DNA of 64,000 nt from Liolophura sinensis (GCF_032854445.1 NC_088298.1:16575976-16639975); one strand, 5' to 3'. Positions 36,645 through 48,313 are shown, counted from the stretch's first letter. A program made the numbers and translations. The notes: a model not told the origin generated them from the sequence alone.

Positions 36645-38744
36645 CATGAGCAAGATTGCAATGGCTGCGACTGAGGAATGTGAAAATGCTTTACCCACGG
36701 CCATATTGTGAAATCGCCCCTGTGAAGGCTGGGTCGTCATCTCTAATGTCTTCTGGATGTCTTTCCCTCGGGTATGAACTATATATGTTATTATCTATCC
36801 TGTAAATAGTTATACCTCAAAATTATCGAGTCTTATCTTCTGAGAACGGTTAAGTGAATACTTACTATTATTTTAGAATAGCCAGAATACTCTCTCGCGA
36901 AATACTAGCGTCCTCTGTGCATGTCTGACCAGTAATAACTATCTTTAAACTTTTAAAGTGGATCGCAACATAAACCTTTAAATTTTGAGAATCAGTTGAA
37001 CTATAAATAGTACAGGTAAAAGTCTGACTATTTGACAGTCTGGTATTTTATTTCATTGCCGAATATGGATTTTTGGCCAAACAATTGCTGCTTAGCATCT
37101 TGAAATTAGTGGCTCAATTTGCTTGTATTCAATTTGTGTAAAAAAAATTCTGGATACTTATTCGCTATTATCAGAGGGAGCGAGCCGGGCTTGTCTTTCA
37201 ATCTTTGGGACACACAATATGAGTTTTTAAACCCGGATATAAAATTTACGGATTCACATTATTGCCACTGTTGGGTGAACCTTGGTGATAAAAAGCTGTC
37301 CACGTCACAGGTGTGGTCGTTTCCGCAAGTTAACGTTCGTTTACAAGTCTTAGCCTTCTACCAATTTGGTCCGCTGATCTGCACGTTACACGTTCCAAAG
37401 GTCAGTGGTTTTAACTGCCTCTTGGGTCTCCTCTCATAATTCTGACCGGCATCCATTTTTCACGCTGTAGCTGAAAAATGCGCGAGTGTGGAGTAAAAGA
37501 ATCAAATAATCCAAACGAATGGTATCAGTATCAAGCTCTTACTCAGTCAGAACTGACTGAGAATAACCTTAAGCTGATTTCCCGAATATATACGGAAGAA
37601 ATCTTTTAGAGTGCGAAATTATGGGTTGATGTGTACACGTGAATGTCGTTCCCTGTGCGCGAATTTGGCGAAAACAAAAATTAGGATAAAACTATCCACC
37701 TCCATGCAAAGCTGTGATGTTAGACTAAACGGTCCCTAAATGTGTAACAGAAAATTGCCGGTGTCGAGCAGATTGATATGGTTACTGGAAAATATAACCA
37801 CGCCAACGCTCACCGCCTTCTAGTTTACAACTTTTGCGCTCAGCTTGACAGCTCCTCTTTGATGCGTCAACGTTTAAGGTCCTATAACCACAAAGGGCTG
37901 TAGACCGATGTGCCCATAAAGTTGTTGTTCTCCATTAAATTATTGTATTAACTGAAAGTGTGATGTATGGTCAGAAACGTACAAGCCGTAATGATTGCAG
38001 TTTTTATGCGTTCATTCATCTTTTTGTAACCACGCCTGTCACGATTTTGAGATGATGAGGACGCCGGTACTTTCGCTTCCATAGACCGTCACACTAGTCT
38101 CAACACACGCCGGCGGGAATTGTCCTGAAAGACGATGCTTTTGCTGTACGTCTAATAACACCTGGCGATTTTAAACGAATATTATTTTGGATCGTCCCCT
38201 TGGCTGTTAAATTATCCCAAGCAGAGTGAGTGATGTGGTAATGACAGCAACCTGATACTGAGAATATAAATAGGTTTTTGCAGCTCATTTACGGATATCA
38301 TTACATCAACACCCATTTTCCAATCAATAAATCACAAACCAAAAAAGATTAAAGATTCATCGACTGATCAGTGTTAACGCTGCACTTGAGAATAAATTGC
38401 TTATGCGACGGACTGGCTTGCTAAAATTGTCTAATCCAGCTGTTTCGGCTGCGGCTTTAAGGTAGGATGTTTAGCATAAATCGGCGCTTGCCTCCACCTA
38501 TAAACCTGACCGGGGTCATATAAGTCAGAAATTCTTGAGCACGGTTCTAAAGTGCGATCAAAGAAAGAAATCCAAAAATCTTGGACGGAGGTCGGGTTCA
38601 TGTACGGAGGACGGGAATAAGCCACCGGCCTAGGGCAAATAAATGTCAAATTATTCCACATTTGGCCAGGAGCAAGGGGCTTTATGTTTATCTTTATATT
38701 TAGTTATCTTTATCCACGTTGGATGAATGTACAGTTTCAATCAA
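36645..38744. other. No gene; one SINE-like tail scrap
   Basis: Two kilobases. The 106-codon frame at 37119-37439 has no motif. Positions 38520-38575 (AATTCTTGAGCACGG then AAAGAAAGAAA) resemble a SINE tail ending in AAAG units. Confidence 0.45.
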
Positions 38745-38815
38745 GGAACAACTGAGGTACCAATTTTATGATCGACAGCTTATAAACTGGAATGGTACAC
38801 GACTTAGAAGAAATT
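38745..38815 (+). repeat. Family B fragment
   Basis: TTTCAATCAAGGAACAACTG then GGAATGGTACACGACTTAGA, matching the middle of family B. Confidence 0.55.
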
Positions 38816-39309
38816 TACGTAAAAACAGAATTATTTTTACACTGTCCAGGATTTTATCACTGGTTCAATTCCTCGAACAATAAAGACTGACTCTTGTAAA
38901 TAGGAGTGTGCCATGGTATATCTGAAACACATCGTCCATGCTGAAGACGGAGATCTTCGAATGTCAGCAAACCATAGGGTTTCCTGTGCAAAGTACTTAA
39001 CGCTTTTGAAGGTGGCATTATCGGGATTCAATGTAAATGTTAGAGCTAGCTGTCCAGACGAAGGCACTCCAAACATACTACATCTGCGAGAAGGCTGTTG
39101 TTACTAATTCTTATGATACCTCATAGTCTGGACATATTTCTTTTCCATTTCAATTCGTATTTCAGTTGTTTTTATTGGCTTGAATCGCTTTTGAGTGTTT
39201 TTTTCTCGGGGAGTATTTCTGTATTGTGTGAAATACTTTACACTGTAGACGGTGTTTAATGTGATGTCGTAACACAAAATCCTTTTCCCTGATTCACGTC
39301 GCACCTTGG
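38816..39309. other. No gene assigned
   Basis: A minus-strand frame at 38837-39076 has mixed composition (SGQLALTFTLNPDN) but overlaps a plus-strand frame and shows no family motif. Confidence 0.35.
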
Positions 39310-39900
39310 TTACAAGACAAAACACAATATTTACTCTGTTTCGCGTCACGTATTTCAGACGTCGTGTTCAACCCACAGAGGATAGAGCTGAAAGGTGTGC
39401 TTTCGTAGGTGTTATTGTATGTTAAATGTGATGACAACACTGCATTTTGAGAATTCCAGACTAGTGGCATCTGTTAAATTGCAACTAACATCACTGAATT
39501 TTTTTACCCAGTTCTGCTTAAGCCATGGAGGTAGGGGAAGGAGCGGGACGTTTAAATTGCAGAGATTTATGGATTTAATGAGTAGTCAGAATAAAAACCG
39601 GACAGGAGTAAAAGGACAACGGGTTGAATTTCACCGGTTACATGCGACCATTTACCATTTATCATCCTGTCGTCGCTGCTCTGGTTTTCTCCATGCTCAA
39701 CGTTTTTAATATGCTTCCACTGAAATATGCCCCTTTAAGTCACTCTCCCATCTTAATGGCGCGTTTGTGCGAGCGCCCTGAGGTCAGATGGGATCTCTGA
39801 AAATGGGAGAAAGAGGAGTAACAAGGTTAAAGGTCTGCAGGATAGATCTGTACCTGTACGTATGTACTGATTACGTAAGGTCAGGGAACTGCTAAATTCA
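39310..39900 (+). repeat. Segmental duplication, copy 1
   Basis: Blocks here recur further on in two places. 39310-39500 (AAGACAAAACACAATATTTA, TTCAACCCACAGAGGATAGA) matches 40240-40430. 39645-39900 (GCTCAACGTTTTTAATATGC, GTGCGAGCGCCCTGAGGTCA) matches 40945-41220. Both contain part of a minus-oriented family A repeat (39400-39710). Confidence 0.85.
39400..39710 (-). repeat. Family A repeat
   Basis: GTGATGACAACACTGCATTT, GCTTAAGCCATGGAGGTAGG, TTTCACCGGTTACATGCGAC and CGTCGCTGCTCTGGTTTT in minus orientation. Confidence 0.8.
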
Positions 39901-40239
39901 GCGAGGAATTTTTCTCTACCTAGCCTGGAGAAAGGCGGCTATAAAAGACACCAGACAGCATGACGAACTTCGTCGAATGGGTACATTCTGCAAGAACTTA
40001 AAAACCTCTGACCTCTTGGCATTACCACGACTTTCATGATATTTCTATTGCAGAAATGTGCGATTTTCTGTTGTAGCTGGTCATCGGAAAAGTTGACAGA
40101 ATACAGATCACAAAACGGCTATCAGCTATTTAGATCCTCATATGTTGATAAAGCGGTGAGTAAAAAATGCTCATGATCGCTCCATGTCGTCCATGGGCCT
40201 TCTCTTTGCATTGTTTTGATGTGATTGTTATGTAAAATA

Positions 40240-40430
40240 TGATACAAGACAAAACACAATATTTCCTCCGTTTCACGACGCGTATTTCATACGTCGTGTT
40301 CAACCCACAGAGGATAGATCTGAAAGGTGTGCTTTCGTAGGTGTTATTGTATGTTAAATGTGATGACAACACAACATTTTGAGTAATTCTAGACCAGTGA
40401 CGTCAAATAAATTGCAATTGACATCGCTGC
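40240..40430 (+). repeat. Segmental duplication, copy of 39310-39500
   Basis: Nearly the same text as 39310-39500 apart from scattered substitutions; continues into a family A copy. Confidence 0.85.
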
Positions 40431-40620
40431 ATATGTTTTTATCTACTCCGCTTGAGCCGTGGTACTAGGGAGCGGGTAGATTGCTACTATCTATGCATTT
40501 ACATGAACAGTTAGAGTGAATCCTTGACTGAGGTAAATTAACAAGAGGCCGTATTTCACTGGTTACGTGTGATCATTTGCCAGGTATCACACTGTGCTGT
40601 ACGTCTTTCATTATATTAAG
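40330..40620 (-). repeat. Family A repeat
   Basis: GTGATGACAACACAACATTT, TACATGAACAGTTAGAG, TATTTCACTGGTTACGTGTG; ends shortly before 40620. Confidence 0.8.
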
Positions 40621-40850
40621 CCAGTTCGTACATGTACCTATAAGGCTGTAACTTTCCCCGTCACACCGGCTGTAAGTCACCGTCCGATTATTTCTAACCA
40701 CATATGCCTATATTGCTAAGATATGCAGAGCCTCAGCATCACTCTCTGTAAATTATATGTTCTCTCTTTTTTTTTTTTTAATTTCCGGTAAATGGTGAAC
40801 ATTTCGTCCAAACTAAAGGGCTGATTGTACATGACATTCCTTCACGTGTG

Positions 40851-41226
40851 GTCAGTTATAAATTTAGTGAACGATTAAAAGTTGTTTTTCAACCCAAGAT
40901 TTCTTTGCATTTCAGGGGTAACAGGACTTGTAAACATGCTGTTGCACTGCGACCATTTACCATTTATCATCCCGTCTTCGCTGCTCTGGTTTTCTCCATG
41001 CTCAACGTTTTTAATATGCTTCCATTGAATTATGCCCCTTTAAGTAACTCTTCCGTCTCAAGGGCGCGTTTGTGCGAGCGCCCTGAGGTCAGATGGGATC
41101 TATGAAAATGGCAGAAATAGGAGTAACAAGGTTAAAGGGAGATCAGTTGAGAAAGTTCCTGCAGGACAGAGCTGTACCTGTACGTATGTACCGATTACTT
41201 AGGCTCAGGGAACTGGTAAACTGAGC
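40851..41226 (+). repeat. 376-bp tandem duplication carrying an exon start
   Basis: GTCAGTTATAAATTTAGTGA begins at 40851 and recurs at 41227. Each copy contains an acceptor-like TTTCTTTGCATTTCAG and the codons for CKHAVAL. In the first copy the exon text stops at about 40944 and runs into a family A end plus the segment shared with 39645-39900. In the second copy the exon is open to a stop. Confidence 0.85.
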
Positions 41227-41291
41227 GTCAGTTGTAAATTTAGTGAACAATTAATAGTTGTTTTTCAGCCCAAGATTTCTTTGCATTTCAG

Positions 41292-41523
41292 GGGTAAGAG
41301 GACCTGTAAACATGCTGTTGCATTGGCATTTGCTTCGGAAGATTACAGTCGACGACACATAGATGAGGCTAGTGAAACCTACACATATCATGTTTGGGAC
41401 AAACCTCCTCGACAATCAAGCCCATCCAGAATTGCACAGCTGGTCATTTCTTGCAAAAAGGCCTCTGATCCCAGTGGCTGGGTGTCATCTTCCAGAATGA
41501 AAATCCATGTTCTGAAAATTTGA
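41292..41523 (+). CDS. Possible terminal exon, SWIM-type zinc finger end
   Basis: After an acceptor-like TTTCTTTGCATTTCAG (ending 41291) the frame reads GKRTCKHAVALAFASEDYS and stays open to a TGA at 41521-41523, about 77 codons. CKHAVAL fits the second half (C-x-H) of the SWIM zinc finger, C-x-C-x(n)-C-x-H. The first half would lie in an upstream exon not seen here. SWIM domains bind zinc and mediate DNA or protein contacts; in invertebrates many unnamed proteins, some transposon-derived, end this way. The G after the acceptor implies a codon split by the intron. It could equally be a gene fragment or a transposon exon; the partial duplicate 376 bp upstream favours local rearrangement. Confidence 0.42.
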
Positions 41524-41710
41524 CCAGCACAAGATACTGAAGTGTCGAAAACATCTGCTGACCCAGCTTTGTTTAAGACGCTTCAAAGTCAATATCCAAA
41601 CGAGTCGTTCTGCCATTGAGCCCTGGTTTCTAACTTTTGTTGTCTTCATACGATTTAATTTCTGAGCTGTGTTCACGACTCCAGTGGTAAATTACTCGAT
41701 AATTGTCATT

Positions 41711-41857
41711 CACAATTTCCAGAAATATGTACAGCAACTGCACGGATGTGCAGTGTATTCACAATTTCCAGAAATATGTACAGCAACTGCACGGATGTGC
41801 AGTGTATTCATAATTCCCAGAAATATGTACAGCAACTGCACGGATGTGCAGTGTATT
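41711..41857 (+). repeat. 49-bp minisatellite, three units
   Basis: Units start at 41711, 41760 and 41809 (CACAATTTCCAGAAATATGT then ACAGCAACTGCACGGATG). They are almost identical. Because 49 is not a multiple of three, all frames rotate; the apparent 98-codon protein here is an artefact. Confidence 0.95.
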
Positions 41858-41991
41858 TTCTGAAATTGTCGTCTTTGTTAGTTATCTTTGACACGAATAC
41901 GTGTTTCAGTTTACTGATTTATCATGCCTTTGCAACAAAAATAGTAATAGACGGAAAACAAAGACCTGACCTGAAAAGTGTTCAGTTATCA

Positions 41992-42042
41992 TTTATCCGA
42001 TTGGTGATTCAGCACTCCAGAATATCTATCCTTATATGGTAA
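41992..42042 (-). mobile_element. Old SINE tail relic
   Basis: ATTTATCCGATTGGTGATTC then CCAGAATATCT matches the tail with many changes; no body attached. Confidence 0.5.
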
Positions 42043-42070
42043 AGATTGGTAATGTTTGTATGCAGATTAA

Positions 42071-42785
42071 ATTATCTGATTGGTGTACTTAAAGGAGAAG
42101 AAAATTTAAACATCAATCAAATACCATTGAAGAGAGTGTGGATTTCCTCGCAGGTGAATGCCTCAAATTGATAAATTTAGTGCCCTTCCGTTGTGAGCGA
42201 CTCCATTTTGCCTAAGAACTAGCCCTGAAGTCTTCTGTGGTAGGAGGAGAATTTGCCGTCGGAAACCGCCGAAGTGCAGTTCGTACATTTCCGGTAAAAC
42301 TCTTCTTCCCAGAAGGTAGTGAACAATATAGTTCGTTTTCCGCTTGGCGATCGGAAAACCGGAATGTTGGACGTAGGCTCCGAGATTACACGAACAAGCC
42401 GGCAGTTTTAACTACTGTCACTGGCTGAGAGGCAACACGCCCCCAGCATAAATTACAGGGTGTTTAAGATGGAGGACGCGATGCACTCAGCAATTTATGC
42501 CAGCTTTGCCGTTCTCAGGCTTTATGCAGAGGAAAACTCGCAAGATTATGCAACCACCAGATAGAAAAAAAATGTGCTCTTTTCAGACTAAAGTGTCATT
42601 TTTTAAAATTTTCTTCCTCTTTAACATTAATTCTCTTATACAGTGGTGGCCAACATTATAATGGGAGGAAACCACGAACAGCCCAGGAGAAACCCGTGAC
42701 CATCAACAGGTCACTATCAGGAAGCCGTCAAGAACTGGAGTTGAACGCAAAACGACTGCATTATTAAGAGGCTCCTCATGGGCCA
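42071..42785 (-). mobile_element. Diverged SINE split by a MITE
   Basis: The tail start ATTATCTGATTGGTGTAC (42071-42088) and the rest (TCTTATACAGTGGTGGCCAA to GAGGCTCCTCATGGGCC, 42632-42785) form one SINE when 42089-42624 is set aside. Strongly diverged, so older than most copies in the window. Confidence 0.75.
42093..42620. mobile_element. Non-autonomous DNA transposon (MITE), TTAA-flanked
   Basis: About 528 bp. The left end AGGAGAAGAAAATTTAAA (42093-42110) is the near-perfect inverted partner of the right end TTTAAAATTTTCTTCCTCT (42602-42620). Both ends are flanked by TTAA (42089-42092, 42621-42624), the target of piggyBac-type transposases, although AT-rich sequence makes a chance TTAA possible. 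No transposase is encoded; a 63-codon frame inside has no motif. Its position inside a SINE fixes the boundaries independently. Confidence 0.78.
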
Positions 42786-44039
42786 GAAAAAAGCCCAGGA
42801 AATTACATTTCACCATGTATAGGACAAACATGTGCGCGGAATAACTGACAACATTTTGTATGTACATGTAATTTACGTCTATATCGACTAATGTGTTCAT
42901 CTTCGGCTCCCAAATATAACAGTGAAAATCATTTAGCACTAGAGTGATGGTATGTTCCTCGTTCTATTTTAGATCCTTCGTCTTCAATTTCTCCTGGAAG
43001 AATATATTGCATTCAGCATTTGTAATAGTTCACACTTTAAATATATTTAAATATATTAAGACATATAAACTAAGCCATGCATATCCAGGAAGGAAATGGC
43101 TGCCAATAACTTTTTGGATCTATTATCACAATGCCCTTTCTGCAGCAGTTGTTATGAATTCAAGGCAGAAAATAACGACAGCACTACATTTATTTTGTGT
43201 TTTACACCGGGATAGCACTACATATATAACCATGTACATCTATATATCTAAGCAATGCCGTACTTGCATTGTCATCTATTTCATCTTAGGCAGCTGGAGT
43301 AGACACATCACTGTTGATAACAGTTCGATGAATACTTTCATTCAAGGCAACTTCACAAAAAATCTAATGTGTCGGGGGTTAGAGGTTCACTGAATAAGAC
43401 ATCATTTTTCTCAGTGCACGCCAGTCGTTTTCAGAAATTGCTGAAAAAAATAGAAATTGCATAAATATATACATGTTGTATAACACAGGGACAAGATTCA
43501 CCAATTTGACACGCCTGGAGCGCCAGACTTGCCCACTTTATGGATCACAGCATATTAAATATATATTCACAGATTGGAGAAAAAACCGATGATTTCTTTC
43601 CGTTTCTCGACATCAATCACGGACATGCTTTCTCTGGATTTCCCAAATTGCTATAAGGAAACAGCGTAGGGTACGGATTTTCCGTCGACGGCTTCTCTCC
43701 AAGAAGCGTGACTAGCAAAATTCGCGTATATTCATTGGGAGTCTAAGACCGGGTGTTCTCTTCTAATGGAACTTAGCCAGCGCTTGCGTATTTTCGGTTT
43801 TTGTGTTGGGTGAGGAAGAGAGATGAACTCCACCGACTGGAGAGAAGGACACATCAATGTCTTTTAAACATTTTGAGAGAAAAATGTGTTTTTACTGCCT
43901 TGAAATGGCTGACGGATTGCATGCGTTCAATGTGCTGTCAGTCGAGGTACCACTTATCCTATTTTCACGCGTCAAAAAATAATCTCGCGTTTGGTCATAT
44001 TGCCTGTCACCGACCAAGGAAGGTAAATCAGTGCAAGCC
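42786..44039. other. No gene recognised
   Basis: A 149-codon plus-strand frame (42944-43393) is the longest here but is AT-driven, Tyr/Ile/Phe-rich and without motifs. A 99-codon frame (43801-44100) runs into family A. Confidence 0.4.
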
Positions 44040-44165
44040 TATTATGTTGTATTCCTGCTTAAGCCATGGTTATAGGGGGCGTGTAATTTGCTACTGTTGA
44101 AGTATTTACATAGTAAGAAAGAGGTAAATTGACAAGGCGCTGTACTTCACCGGTTACAGTACTGC
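44040..44165 (-). repeat. Family A repeat, partial
   Basis: CTTAAGCCATGGTTATAGGG, GCGTGTAATTTGCTACTGTT, TACTTCACCGGTTACAG. Confidence 0.78.
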
Positions 44166-44639
44166 CCAATTCTACTGGTATACGCTATGGGTGTCATCCG
44201 CCCATCCTACTGGCGGATGTTGGCACCATCCGGATGGCATGTTTAGCGGATCTTGATAGGCGCGTACATGCTTCGTGCAGATCGTTTTGCAGCACGCTAG
44301 CTATAAACATTACACGAGACATCTTCAGTTGTCTAGCTGACAAGGTAGAGTTGGTGACGAGAAAAGTATTAGTAAATGGTTTATCAATCGCCTAACTCTT
44401 ACTCATTCATCCAAATAAAAAGTTGAGCTAACCCAATGTTTAGCTTCCGAATTTTGCATTCCACTATCTTAACGAAGTTTATTAACGTTAGTGGAAATGT
44501 GAAATTGTAACCGATGATGGTCTAATACTACACCTATCATACGCGAATGGTACACTTATTTTGCCGTATGATGTGAACATTTTCCTCCGATATTGGGCCC
44601 TTCCCACGCTGATGTTCCGATCCATACCCCTGCCAGATA
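44166..44639. other. No gene recognised
   Basis: The 88-codon frame at 44129-44395 starts inside family A and has no motif. Confidence 0.4.
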
Positions 44640-44720
44640 TATAATGATTGAGTAGTATTGTACGTGTGACTATTTGCTGCTGTCACTGTCGTCGCTGCAC
44701 TGGTTTTACTCTCCATGATG
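44640..44720 (-). repeat. Family A fragment
   Basis: TACGTGTGACTATTTGCTGC, then GTCGTCGCTGCACTGGTTTT. Confidence 0.7.
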
Positions 44721-44869
44721 TAGTTTTTTAATTATATGTTGTCTGTATTTAGTTGGTGTTGGGAGCACTTCATTTATTGTTACCAGAAATGACAATAGAT
44801 TTACACCATATCTTTCAGTCGTCAGTCCGTCAGACCGTAATAATATAAAAAAAACTTTAAGCACAGAAA

Positions 44870-45140
44870 ATTAAACCAAAGCAGAGACGACAGTGTGATA
44901 ACTGGCCAATTGTTACACGTAACCGGTGAAATAAGGCCTCTTGTCAATTTACCTTATTGAGGAATCGATTCTAATTGTTGATTTAAATGCTTAAGAAGTA
45001 GGAAATTACACGCCACCTAGCACCACGTTTAAGCTGAATTAGGTCCAGATGAATACAGTCATGTTCTTTGCAATATATTAAACGTCACTAGCTAGTCCAG
45101 AATTCCTTAAAATGCTGTATTGTCATTACATTTAACATAC
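44870..45140 (+). repeat. Family A repeat
   Basis: CAGTGTGATAACTGGCCAAT, ACGTAACCGGTGAAATA, AGGCCTCTTGTCAATTTACC, ACACGCCACCTAGCACCACG and CAGAATTCC. One of the better-preserved plus-oriented copies. Confidence 0.85.
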
Positions 45141-45358
45141 ACACATCACCGAAAGGTTAACCGAATTGAATTCAGCCTTGTTTCAGCGCTTCCACATTTT
45201 CACTTAATGATCAAGTTTGTGTTTTGGGCTATTATGCCTATTTCCTATAAACTAAAACCCGTTTTATCACCCATTTTTAAATTTGGCAATTTTCAAGTCG
45301 GTTCAATTACTGAATGTAAACTTGGTACATTATATCACCATGACAAGTTACAGGTGAA
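45141..45358. other. Spacer, nothing recognised
   Basis: No motif in the 87-codon frame at 45120-45383. Confidence 0.4.
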
Positions 45359-45370
45359 TTTCGACTTGTA

Positions 45371-45543
45371 TTTATTTATTTAATTATTTGATTGGTGTTT
45401 TACGCCGTACGCAAGAATATTTCACTTATACGACGGCGGCCAGCATTATGGTGGGAGGAAACCGGGCAGAGCCCGGGAGAAACCCACGACCATCTGAAGG
45501 TTGCTCGCAGACCTTCCCACTTACGGCCGGAGAGGAAGCCAGC
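45371..45543 (-). mobile_element. 5'-truncated SINE with TSD
   Basis: Tail and body up to GGAGAGGAAGCCAGC. The direct repeat TTTCGACTTGTA (45359-45370) / TTTCGAGTTGTA (45544-45555) brackets it. Confidence 0.94.
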
Positions 45544-45739
45544 TTTCGAGTTGTAGTTCGTTACGTTCATTTTTGATAACACTGCGGCCCATCTTGGTCT
45601 GTTAGACGTTTACAGCTCTTCAGGACCTGTTCACAACATTTCAGCGTAATTAATTAAAATTTGGCTTTACAGTGACAAGTTACAGTGAAATCGCCGATGT
45701 TAACCACTGCAGACAGTACAGAAGCTGACGCTTAGTTAT

Positions 45740-46270
45740 GCTTGATCAGTTACGTGTAATAAATTGAAATTAACACCAGATCATTTTCTTTACCTATTTT
45801 TGCTTAAGCCACGGTGGGGGGGGGGGGGGGGCGTGTATGTTTTTAAGCAATTACATGAACAGTTAGAATAAAACCGTCAGTGAGCGAAATTAGCAAGATA
45901 TCGTATTTCATTTGTTGCGTGTGACCATTTGCCAACTATCACCCTGTCGTCGCAGCACTGGTTTTACTTTCTGTTGATTTATTTATTTGATCGGTGTTTT
46001 ACGCCGTACTCAAGAATATTTCACTTATACCACGGTGGCCAGCATTATAGTAGGTGGAAACTGGGCAGAACCCGGGAAAAACCCACGACCATCCGCAAGT
46101 TGCTGGCAGACCTTTCCACATACAATCGGAGGGGAAGCAAGCATGAGCTGGACTTGAGCTCACAGCGACCGCATTGGTGAGAGGCTCCTGGGTCATTACG
46201 CTGCGCTAGCTCGCTAACCAGCTGTGCCAGAGAAGCCGCTTTTACTTTCTATGTTGTAATTTATAATTAT
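45740..46270 (-). repeat. Family A repeat interrupted by a SINE, with G16 run
   Basis: TAATAAATTGAAATTAACAC, TGCTTAAGCCACGGT, a run of 16 G (45816-45831), TACATGAACAGTTAGAATAA, and CGTCGCAGCACTGG before the SINE; CTATGTTGTAATTTATAATT resumes after it. Confidence 0.83.
45973..46239 (-). mobile_element. Full-length SINE inside family A, with TSD
   Basis: Complete head-to-tail copy. TTTTACTTTCT occurs at 45962-45972 and 46240-46250 and is part of family A sequence, so the SINE inserted after the family A copy was in place. Confidence 0.95.
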
Positions 46271-47454
46271 ATAATGTTCTATAATCAATTTAGTTTTGCT
46301 CCACTCACTGACATTTACGGAATTTTGAGCGTCAGGTCTGGGAATTATTATTACATCACTATTTGTCCGCGTAATCTAGACGTGTATGGACATATCTTTA
46401 CTGTACACGTTTGAATAGCCAAGAAACAATCAGCCAGGTTATCAGTATCAGTATGTTCGCTTCCAAAGAGTGAAAGATTCTAGACAGTCCACAGCCGCTT
46501 GACCTTTATCTGTACTCCAGGTAAGCGGAATGGTTTGACACTTAAGGATTTTTCGGAAGCTGGGTTATGGAATGGGTATTTTACCAGTCTTTCGTCTTTG
46601 GACCTTGGTAGCTGGACCGATATTGACTGTACGGTTTTGACGGATGGTTCATTACTGAGATGAGTCCACATATATACACTGACCTGTCTGCGTCATTCCC
46701 ATTATCAAACTCTATAACAGCGCTCCACTACACTTCCGTCCCATCAGCAGACAGAACTAACCATTTTCTGTGACGAACACCACTGCAGTAGACAGAATAA
46801 TGGGTTAGCTGATAACTGAAGGTACCGACAACATTGGCTATAAAGGTGTCTTATGGGACCAGTTTTAGGTTGGGTCATTTTATTTTATAGTGAAGACCGT
46901 GGTGGACTCAGACATTGGCCGACGCCATCATTGCGTATTGATCTCCCCAGTTACATGGAATCACCGCGCTAAAGTGACGCAGATTAGTACATTATAAAGT
47001 TAGATTGACATAGCGTGTTTTGAAAATGAAATGCATATGAAATCATCGTCGGGCGTCTATTGCATTACTAAAAGAACAAAAACATGGATTATACGATGAT
47101 AAACACAACCTTGCCTTGTAAACACGAAAATAATTGTGGGCACAGACAGTGATTTGCCACGCTGATTACAAAGTAGTTAAGGATATTTTGTGATAGAGGG
47201 AAAAGTAGTGAGAGTTTACCGCAAGCAGTTTGAACCATAATGTTTCACATGCTGAAAAATGCTAACCACCCCTTCGTTATATAAAGTCAGGGACCTAAGG
47301 TAATTGATAACCTCCCTCCTTCACGCAAGTTAGTATCCTCCAACAGTTACACACTTTACTCTCCCGGAAATCGTTTTGAAATGAACCAGGTAGTGTTTAA
47401 GTGTTTACTGAGGTGCTTTACGATGTTCGGATAGTAAATGCGGTGACAAGACAA
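46271..47454. other. No gene recognised
   Basis: 46660-46790 (CATTCCCATTATCAAACTCT, ACTTCCGTCCCATCAGCAGA) weakly matches 63635-63720, suggesting another old repeat. No coding motifs. Confidence 0.4.
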
Positions 47455-47640
47455 CTAAACAACTGAATAATTTCTAGACTAGTGACGTCAAATATAGTGT
47501 AATTAACAACTGAGGTATAATGATAAGAGGCCGTATTTCACCGGTTACGTGTGGCCATTTGCCACCTATCTCATCGTCGTTGCTGCTCTGCTGCTTTGAC
47601 ACATGCATGTAGTTGTTGGATCGTCTCTAATGTTCCAAAG
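47455..47640 (-). repeat. Family A repeat, partial
   Basis: TTTCTAGACTAGTGACGTCA, AGAGGCCGTATTTCACCGGT, TCGTTGCTGCTCTG. Confidence 0.8.
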
Positions 47641-48109
47641 GAATACCTTGCTCACCTTGGTTTTGATGACATAGAACATGTGATATTAGGGTTGGTTGAC
47701 ATTTACTTGTCGGGTGCCATGTCTGGTGTCTTCGACATGATACTTCTGTGACGGCAGCACTTTGGTGACATGGATTCGCTCTGCCACAAGAAGACACAGT
47801 AAATGCACACACCTAAAAAATCCACGTCGTCACTTGACTGAAAACTTATATTGTTTCATACGTCATACATTTATGCATTTCAATTCTTATCATTTCAAAC
47901 TTACCACAGAACTCTTACAAACAATATGTGCCACATCTTCGGGATTAAAGTGGAAACGTTGACAAATAGACCAAGTCGACATGTGTGTTCATCAAAGATA
48001 GATCAAATTGTCTACCCTTAAAAAAAAACCATACAATCTTTTGTCCATCAAAACAACGCTTCGCTGTGAACCGTTGAACGCCAACTTGAAGTTTCTGACG
48101 ATCAAATTT
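47641..48109. other. No gene recognised
   Basis: Short overlapping frames on both strands without motifs. Confidence 0.4.
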
Positions 48110-48313
48110 ATTTAGTTGATTGTTATTTTTATCCCGTAGTTAGTAACATTTTACTTATACTACGGCGGGCAGCGCAAGAGTGAAACTCACGATCATCCGC
48201 AAGTTGTTCGCAGACATTCCCATGTGAGACCAGAGACAAGCTGGACTCACAGCAGGCACATTTGTGAAAGGCATCACAAAGGAGTCGCTGAGCTAGCACG
48301 CTAAACACTGAGA
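48110..48313 (-). mobile_element. Degraded SINE
   Basis: Tail (ATTGTTATTTTTATCCCGTA), body (CACGATCATCCGCAAGTTGT) and head (GCTAGCACGCTAAACACTGA) recognisable; about 80 bp has been lost in several deletions. Confidence 0.82.

Noticed and set aside
38837-39076. 79-codon minus-strand frame with mixed composition
   Set aside because: Overlapped by an equally open plus-strand frame; no family recognised.
41711-41857. CRISPR-like array
   Set aside because: Three units of 49 bp are contiguous with no spacers; this is a minisatellite in eukaryotic DNA.
41669-42042. 98-residue repetitive protein
   Set aside because: The 49-bp repeat unit shifts frame every unit; the open frame exists only because the unit lacks stops.
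42944-43393. 149-codon plus-strand frame
   Set aside because: AT-driven composition, no motif, no supporting start or splice signals; length alone is not enough.
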